A DNA stretch of 64,000 nt, taken from DAISVY01 sp036826635. Lineage in GTDB: Bacteria > Zixibacteria > MSB-5A5 > GN15 > FEB-12. The notes below the pieces were generated by a model, which worked only from the letters and a program-made list of their open reading frames with translations, did not search any database and was not told the DNA's origin. A program made the position numbers and the translations under genes. The DNA lies in contig DAISVY010000007.1 of NCBI GenBank assembly GCA_036826635.1, forward strand, positions 1 through 64,000, written 5' to 3'. The first letter of the stretch is position 1. Each line of letters opens with the position of its first letter. Positions 59,258-64,000 of the stretch are shown piece by piece.

Positions 59258-61923
59258 AACTCAACTGGCGTCTTGTCTGGGTGATTTGTCGGCGCGATCT
59301 GCGTTCATACTTCAGCAGCCCTACGGGGTATGTTTTTATCACCCTGTTTATTTTCCTGAGCGCGGCAGCGGCTTTCTGGCAGGAACGTTTTTTTGCCGAT
59401 AACCTGGCCAATCTTTCTCATCTCAATAATTTGTTTCCGTATATCCTGCTGTTCTTCGTTCCGGCTCTGACCATGAGCGTCTGGGCCGAAGGTCGCAAGA
59501 GCGGCACCGATGAACTTCTGTTAACTCTTCCGGCTACCGATGTTGAGGTGGTCATTGGCAAATATCTGGCCGTTCTGGGGATATACACGGCTTCTCTGCT
59601 GTTTTCGTTGAGCAACGTAATCGTGCTGTTCTGGCTGGGCAGCCCTGATATGGGCCTGATGATCGGCAATTATTTCGGGTACTGGCTGATCGGAGCGGCG
59701 CTTTTGTCGGTGGGTATGCTGGCCTCTTTGCTGACGGCCAACGCCACGGTGGGGTTCATCCTGGGCGCGGTTTTCTGTTTCTTTTTCGTTTTCGTGGACT
59801 CCGGGCAATGGACGATCCATTCCGGATTGCAGAATCTGCTTGCCCCGCTGGGGGTGTTCGGACATTTCCTCGATTTTGCCGACGGTGTAGTCACATTTTC
59901 CGGGCTGTTGTATTTCGCAACGGTGGTCGGCATTATGCTTTATCTGAATGTCGTTCTGCTGGGGCGGCGTCACTGGCCCGTGTCGGCGAGTGGTCACAGA
60001 TACTGGCTGCATCAACTGATCCGCGTGGTGGCTGTTGTTGTGGCTTTGATCAGTGTGAACGTGATTCTGGCCCGAACCGGGTGGCATATCGATGTTACCG
60101 CCGAGCGACTGCATTCCCTGTCGGGCGAGACGAAAAAGCTCATGAAGCAAATCAGTGCCGACCGACCGGTACTGGTGCAGGCTTTTCTCAGTCCCGACGT
60201 GCCGCGTGAGTACGTGGAAACCCGGGCTAACCTGATCTCGACTCTGCAGGAGATATCGTCGGTTTCGGGTGATCGCATACAAGTGCTTATCCACGACACC
60301 GAGCCTTTCAGTCAGGAAGCCCGCGACGCGCGCGAGAAATTCGGTATTTTGCCCCGCGAGGTTATGACCACCCAGAGCGCGCATACGAGTACCTCGAAGG
60401 TGTTCATGGGACTGGCGTTTACCAGTGGTGCGGCCGAAGAAGTGATACCATTTTTCGACCGCGGTCTTCCCGTGGAGTACGAACTGGTCCGTTCCATAAG
60501 GGTAGCCGCCAGGACGGAACGCAAGACCATCGGAGTGCTGGCCACTGAAGCCAATATCTCCGGCGGGTTCGATTTTCAGACGATGCGGTCCACGCCGTCG
60601 TGGTCAATCGTCAGTGAACTGAAAAAACAATATGAAGTGCGCGACGTAACGGCCGACAAACCGATCACCGAGGAGCTCGACGGTTTGCTGGTTGTGTTGC
60701 CGTCGACCCTGACGCAAAAACAGCAGGATAATCTCAAAGAGTATATGCTGCGCGGCAAGCCGACTTTGCTGTTGATTGATCCTCTGCCAATGGTTAATCC
60801 GGCTCTTTCGCCGATTATTCCGGCCGGAGCCCAGAGAAATCCATTTACGCAGAATCAGCAGCCTCAGCCGGAGCCCAAGGGCAACATCCAGGAATTGCTT
60901 GCGGCCATCGGTGTTCGCTGGACACCATCGCAGGTGGTCTGGGATTCTTATAATCCCCACCCCGATCTTGGAGCCCTGCCACCGGAAGTTGTGTTTGTCT
61001 CGCAGTCTAACGAGTCCGTCGAAGCTTTCAACGAAAAGCACGCCGCTACGGCCGGTCTTCAGGAACTGGTCGCCATATATGCCGGCTTCGTTTACAGCGG
61101 ACCCCAGTCACCTTATCAGTTCGAAACCCTTCTGCGGAGCGGTCGATTGGGGGGGATGACGGCCTGGAATCAGATCGTTCAGCAGGGTTTTCTCGGTTTG
61201 AGTATCAATCGTAATCCGCGTCGTACCACGACCAACGAGTCATTTATTCTGGCCGCACACGTTCACGGTGTGGGCGAGCCGCCCGAGGGCGATTCTCTGG
61301 CAGCGCTGCCCCGGGTGAATGCCATCGTAATCGCCGACGTTGATTTGATCTCGGAGCAATTCTTTATTCTGCGTCAAAGAGGACTTGGAGATATAAGTTT
61401 CGACAATGTCTCTTTTGTTCTCAACTGCATGGATGTTCTGGTGGGCGATGAGTCGTTTATACCCCTTCGGAAAAAACGTTTGAGACATCGGACGCTGGAA
61501 ACCGTCGAGGCCCGTACGCAGGAGTATGTGGAGCGGCGTCTGGACGAGGAACATCAGGCCGAGAGCGAGGCGCAGGAGGCGCTGGCTCAGGCCCAGACAC
61601 GGCTGGACGAAAAAGTCGCCGCGGTGCGTGATCGGGCCGATCTCGACGACCGGGCCAAGCAGATAATGATGCGGAATATCCAGGAAGTGGAGTCCCGACG
61701 GTTCGAGGTCACGAAGGCCAATATCGAGGCCCAGAAAGAAACCAAGGTAGAGGCCAGCAAGGAGACAATGGAAGTTGCGATCAGGGACATTCAGACCAGG
61801 ATCAAAACTCTGGCGGTTACGCTGCCGCCTATTCCCGTCTTTGTCATCGGCGTCGTAATTTTTATCAGACGACGGCGACGTGAGCACGAGGGCGCTGTGG
61901 CTGCCCGGAGGTTGAGGAGCTAG
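59254..61923 (+). CDS. GldF-GldG fusion: ABC-2 permease joined to a GldG-type periplasmic domain
   Basis: An 889-residue inner-membrane protein. Residues 1-245 are an ABC-2 permease with six helices (CRRDLRSYFSSPTGYVFITLF ... GRKSGTDELLLTLP ... MLYLNVVLLG), equal to GldF. Residues 250-640 start with another helix (LIRVVAVVVALISVNVIL) and the GldG-type domain (DVTAERLHSLSGETKKLM ... SDRIQVLIHDTEP-like ... IGVLATEANISGG ... LLVVLPSTLTQKQQ). Residues 690-840 follow the GldG tail and contain a long charged coiled coil (RTQEYVERRLDEEHQAESEAQEAL region), and a last helix (PPIPVFVIGVVIFI) precedes an Arg-rich cytosolic end. In Bacteroidetes GldF and GldG are separate. ATGA overlap with the ATPase gene supports a complex. 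Confidence 0.87.
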   Translation: MKLNWRLVWVICRRDLRSYFSSPTGYVFITLFIFLSAAAAFWQERFFADNLANLSHLNNLFPYILLFFVPALTMSVWAEGRKSGTDELLLTLPATDVEVVIGKYLAVLGIYTASLLFSLSNVIVLFWLGSPDMGLMIGNYFGYWLIGAALLSVGMLASLLTANATVGFILGAVFCFFFVFVDSGQWTIHSGLQNLLAPLGVFGHFLDFADGVVTFSGLLYFATVVGIMLYLNVVLLGRRHWPVSASGHRYWLHQLIRVVAVVVALISVNVILARTGWHIDVTAERLHSLSGETKKLMKQISADRPVLVQAFLSPDVPREYVETRANLISTLQEISSVSGDRIQVLIHDTEPFSQEARDAREKFGILPREVMTTQSAHTSTSKVFMGLAFTSGAAEEVIPFFDRGLPVEYELVRSIRVAARTERKTIGVLATEANISGGFDFQTMRSTPSWSIVSELKKQYEVRDVTADKPITEELDGLLVVLPSTLTQKQQDNLKEYMLRGKPTLLLIDPLPMVNPALSPIIPAGAQRNPFTQNQQPQPEPKGNIQELLAAIGVRWTPSQVVWDSYNPHPDLGALPPEVVFVSQSNESVEAFNEKHAATAGLQELVAIYAGFVYSGPQSPYQFETLLRSGRLGGMTAWNQIVQQGFLGLSINRNPRRTTTNESFILAAHVHGVGEPPEGDSLAALPRVNAIVIADVDLISEQFFILRQRGLGDISFDNVSFVLNCMDVLVGDESFIPLRKKRLRHRTLETVEARTQEYVERRLDEEHQAESEAQEALAQAQTRLDEKVAAVRDRADLDDRAKQIMMRNIQEVESRRFEVTKANIEAQKETKVEASKETMEVAIRDIQTRIKTLAVTLPPIPVFVIGVVIFIRRRRREHEGAVAARRLRS

Positions 61924-61926
61924 ACT

Positions 61927-63282
61927 ATGAACGAGACAAAGAAAACAATCTGGTTTGCCGCCGTGGCGGTTGTTCTGGCTCTCGCGGCATTCATATTCGC
62001 CCCCGGTCGTATTACGCCCGACGCTTTTCTCGATCAGGGGGAACCGTTTTATCCCGAATTCACCGATCCCAACGAGGCTACGACGCTCGAAGTGATCGAC
62101 TACGATGAAGCTTCCGGTCAGGCGCGGCCGTTCAAAGTAACGTTCAGTGAAGATCACTGGACGATACCGTCGCACCATAATTATCCGGCCGATGCCAAAG
62201 ATCGTCTGGCCAAGACGGCGGCGGGAATTATCGATATAAAGAAAGATGATTTCCGCACCAGCAGCGTGGCCGATCACGAACAGTGCGGTGTCATTGACCC
62301 GCTCGACGAAAATGCCGTGCAGCTAACCGGGCGGGGAAGCCGGATTACGGTCCGAGGGGCCGACGGCGGTGTTCTGGCCGACTTCATTATCGGCAAGGAA
62401 GTTCCCGGCCGGGAAGGTTTTCGATTCGTGAGAGTTCCCGGTCAGAATCGGGTCTACGCCGCTCGGATGAATCTTGACCTCTCGACCCGTTTTTCCGACT
62501 GGATTCAGACCGACCTTTTGGAAGTCACGGCCGACAAAATCGATCAGATTACCCTCAATGACTATTCCATCAATGAGCGTACTCTGTCTGTCGAGACCCG
62601 CGGCCATGTCACTTTGATGCGTGACGGCGAGACGTGGAAGATTCGCGGGGCCAAAGGGGACCGGCCGGATTCCGCCAAGGTTAAGAAAATACTGAAGGCG
62701 CTGGAAGGCCTGAGTATTGTCGGGGTGCGTCCCAAACCCGCCGGGATAAGTGCCGGTCTGACCAGTTCGACCGACGCTCAGTCGATGCCTCGGTCGGAAA
62801 GGCTGTCTCTTCAGAGTAAGGGTTTCTATTTCGACAATGACGGTCGTCTTCTTTCCAATGAAGGGGAACTGAAAGTGAGTACGACCGACGGCGTGATTTA
62901 TACGCTGCGTTTCGGAGAAGTGCTCTATGGTTCCGGTCTGGCCGTAAGCGCCGGGGTATCGGAAACCGATGAGGGGAAGACTAAGGGAGCAGAGGTCAAC
63001 CGCTACCTGTTTATTACGACCGAATTCGACGAGGGGCATTTCAAACGTCCGCCCAAGCCGGGGAAGACCGATTTTCTTGACAAACCCGACTCTCTGTGGA
63101 CCGATGCCGATAAGGAGAACAAGAAGAGCTACGACGAATACCAGAGATGGGAACGCCAGGTTGATAACGGCCGGGAAACATCAGCTCGTCTCAACGACCG
63201 TTTCGCCGGCTGGTATTATGTGATCTCGAACGACGATTTCGATAAGATCCATTTCAGCAAGAAGGATTTGCTGGACAACTAA
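61927..63282 (+). CDS. DUF4340-type membrane-anchored protein
   Basis: A 451-residue protein with one N-terminal helix (IWFAAVAVVLALAAFIFA) and a large periplasmic beta-rich part resembling DUF4340: FKVTFSEDHWTIPSHHNYPADA, then GVIDPLDENAVQLTGRGSRITV, FIIGKEVPGREGFRFVRV and YAARMNLDLSTRFSDWI. Proteins of this family regularly sit next to GldF/GldG-type ABC genes, as here, only three bases after the fusion gene. They probably form one membrane complex; no enzymatic motif is visible and the biochemical role is unknown. Confidence 0.85.
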   Translation: MNETKKTIWFAAVAVVLALAAFIFAPGRITPDAFLDQGEPFYPEFTDPNEATTLEVIDYDEASGQARPFKVTFSEDHWTIPSHHNYPADAKDRLAKTAAGIIDIKKDDFRTSSVADHEQCGVIDPLDENAVQLTGRGSRITVRGADGGVLADFIIGKEVPGREGFRFVRVPGQNRVYAARMNLDLSTRFSDWIQTDLLEVTADKIDQITLNDYSINERTLSVETRGHVTLMRDGETWKIRGAKGDRPDSAKVKKILKALEGLSIVGVRPKPAGISAGLTSSTDAQSMPRSERLSLQSKGFYFDNDGRLLSNEGELKVSTTDGVIYTLRFGEVLYGSGLAVSAGVSETDEGKTKGAEVNRYLFITTEFDEGHFKRPPKPGKTDFLDKPDSLWTDADKENKKSYDEYQRWERQVDNGRETSARLNDRFAGWYYVISNDDFDKIHFSKKDLLDN

Positions 63283-63309
63283 ACGGCGTCTTCGGTTAAA
63301 ACACAACGG

Positions 63310-63345
63310 CCCGGCTGTTCCGCTGTTATATGCGGAAGAGTCGGG
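63310..63345. terminator. Possible terminator hairpin of the ABC operon
   Basis: CCCG...TTCCGC pairs with GCGGAA...CGGG around TGTTATAT, but no clear T run follows. Confidence 0.3.
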
Positions 63346-63415
63346 CTGTCTTGCGTAAGGTAGTCTATGTTCGGGATATGGTTTGTCCGGTCGGTGCCGA
63401 AACGCCCGTCCGGTA

Positions 63416-63889
63416 TCAGCAGTTGACGATTTCCAACTCCACTTTGAAGAACAGGGCTGCCCAGATAAAGGTCAGGATGCCGCGCACGTCGGCGGGCCAG
63501 TGATAGCCGATCATGTACACGAAGCAGAGAAGCGTCAGACCGAAAAACACCTTGATCAGTCCTTCGTGCCAGTTGGACATGACCCAGCCGAAAAGGCCCC
63601 GGAGGAGATACAGGAAGATCAGTGCAGGGGCAAGAAAAGCTGCCAGCCAGGTCCAGGCGTTGAGACAAATAGGGGTATGATATCCCGGCCCGGCAGTGGT
63701 CAGATCAATCAATTGAACGACATGGGCCGCCAGGAAAAACATCGCAAGGGTCAGAAAGAGGAATCCCTGGAGATTGCCGTCTCTGACTTCTCTTATCCCA
63801 ACCATGAGAAAGAACACCGCCACCGCAAGCAGAGCGGATAGTTGCAGCAGGAAGCCGTCCGAGAAAACTGTGGCAATATCGTGTTCCAT
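63416..63889 (-). CDS. Small integral membrane protein of unknown function
   Basis: A 157-residue protein with five predicted transmembrane helices: LLQLSALLAVAVFFLMVGI, FLFLTLAMFFLAAHVVQLI, AWTWLAAFLAPALIFLYLL, LIKVFFGLTLLCFVYMIGY and ILTFIWAALFFKVELEIV. A short loop HTPICLNAW and a HWPADVRG loop carry the only polar conserved-looking residues. I do not recognise the family. The ATG chosen follows GGAGGT at seven bases; a GTG five codons earlier contains that site. It converges with the DUF4340 gene and is unlikely to belong to that operon. The final 111 bases of the window hold only its upstream region, in which I see no clear promoter. Confidence 0.75.
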   Translation of the reverse strand: MEHDIATVFSDGFLLQLSALLAVAVFFLMVGIREVRDGNLQGFLFLTLAMFFLAAHVVQLIDLTTAGPGYHTPICLNAWTWLAAFLAPALIFLYLLRGLFGWVMSNWHEGLIKVFFGLTLLCFVYMIGYHWPADVRGILTFIWAALFFKVELEIVNC

Positions 63890-64000
63890 GAGATCTACCT
63901 CCACCGTGGTATGTTTAAGCAGGTGGCGTGCCCGATGGCTTGCCGTGGACCTCGTTTTGTTAACTTATTGACTCTCACTCCGTTACCGCCGTTGGTTGTA

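Noticed and set aside
59521..60384. A 287-codon minus-strand frame opposite the GldF-GldG fusion
   Set aside because: Histidine/glutamine-rich antisense product of membrane-helix codons; no ribosome site.

Overview
The window looks like a chromosome segment of an uncultured, Gram-negative member of the FCB group, most probably candidate phylum Zixibacteria. This is an inference from gene content, not a database match. It rests on three things: several large secreted proteins ending in a Por/T9SS-type C-terminal tail (NYPNPFNP... then a YRL...KM.LVK end); a second family ending in paired dockerin-like repeats (VDMGDLTVLIDHLFISL) with a terminal CP; and GldA/GldF-GldG-type ABC genes in an otherwise non-Bacteroidetes context. 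The sequence is GC-rich with good Shine-Dalgarno sites, many sigma70-like promoters and frequent GTG/TTG starts. No phage, transposon, plasmid or CRISPR feature was seen.

Layout. 1-5.3 kb: a truncated secreted protein and a two-gene M16 peptidase operon (one active, one catalytically dead subunit). 5.5-13.9 kb: a YfbK-like von Willebrand A protein, glycogen phosphorylase facing away from phosphofructokinase, and a beta-CASP metallo-beta-lactamase followed by a LOG-family protein. 14-18.1 kb: a large metzincin, an unusual small protein joining a detached Rel/SpoT conserved-cysteine (RIS/zinc-finger) module to a probable winged helix, and pcm. 18.2-26.8 kb: a translationally coupled three-gene operon of secreted proteins (subtilase, propeller-like, beta-helix), all with T9SS-type tails. 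27-41.1 kb: a secretome island with four dockerin-tagged proteins (papain-like protease with a cohesin-like domain, two thioredoxin-like paralogues, a gingipain-like C25 protease), interrupted by cysE-cysK and an outer-membrane barrel gene with a small acidic partner. 41.2-48.7 kb: tRNA-His, a HesB/IscA-like selenoprotein with an in-frame UGA, and a complete rrn operon (two promoters, leader hairpin, boxA, 16S, tRNA-Ile, a protein-coding methyltransferase gene in the spacer, tRNA-Ala, 23S, 5S, terminator). 48.9-55.5 kb: two lipoproteins, a short TrmH/RlmB-like methyltransferase, an EF-G paralogue, lexA and tRNA-Thr. 55.6-64 kb: a divergent GlpX-like phosphatase, ccmC-ccmD, a gldA / gldF-gldG fusion / DUF4340 ABC operon and a small membrane protein.

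How the parts fit: the window is dominated by export and surface proteolysis (at least six peptidase-like proteins) using two different C-terminal tags. Central carbon genes, cysteine and Fe-S supply, and the translation/stress genes (rrn, EF-G paralogue, LexA, Rel-type sensor module) make up the rest. The observations most worth following are the selenoprotein, the free-standing Rel regulatory module, the coding gene inside the rRNA spacer, the terminator-like hairpin in the rrn leader, and the cohesin/dockerin-like secretome.
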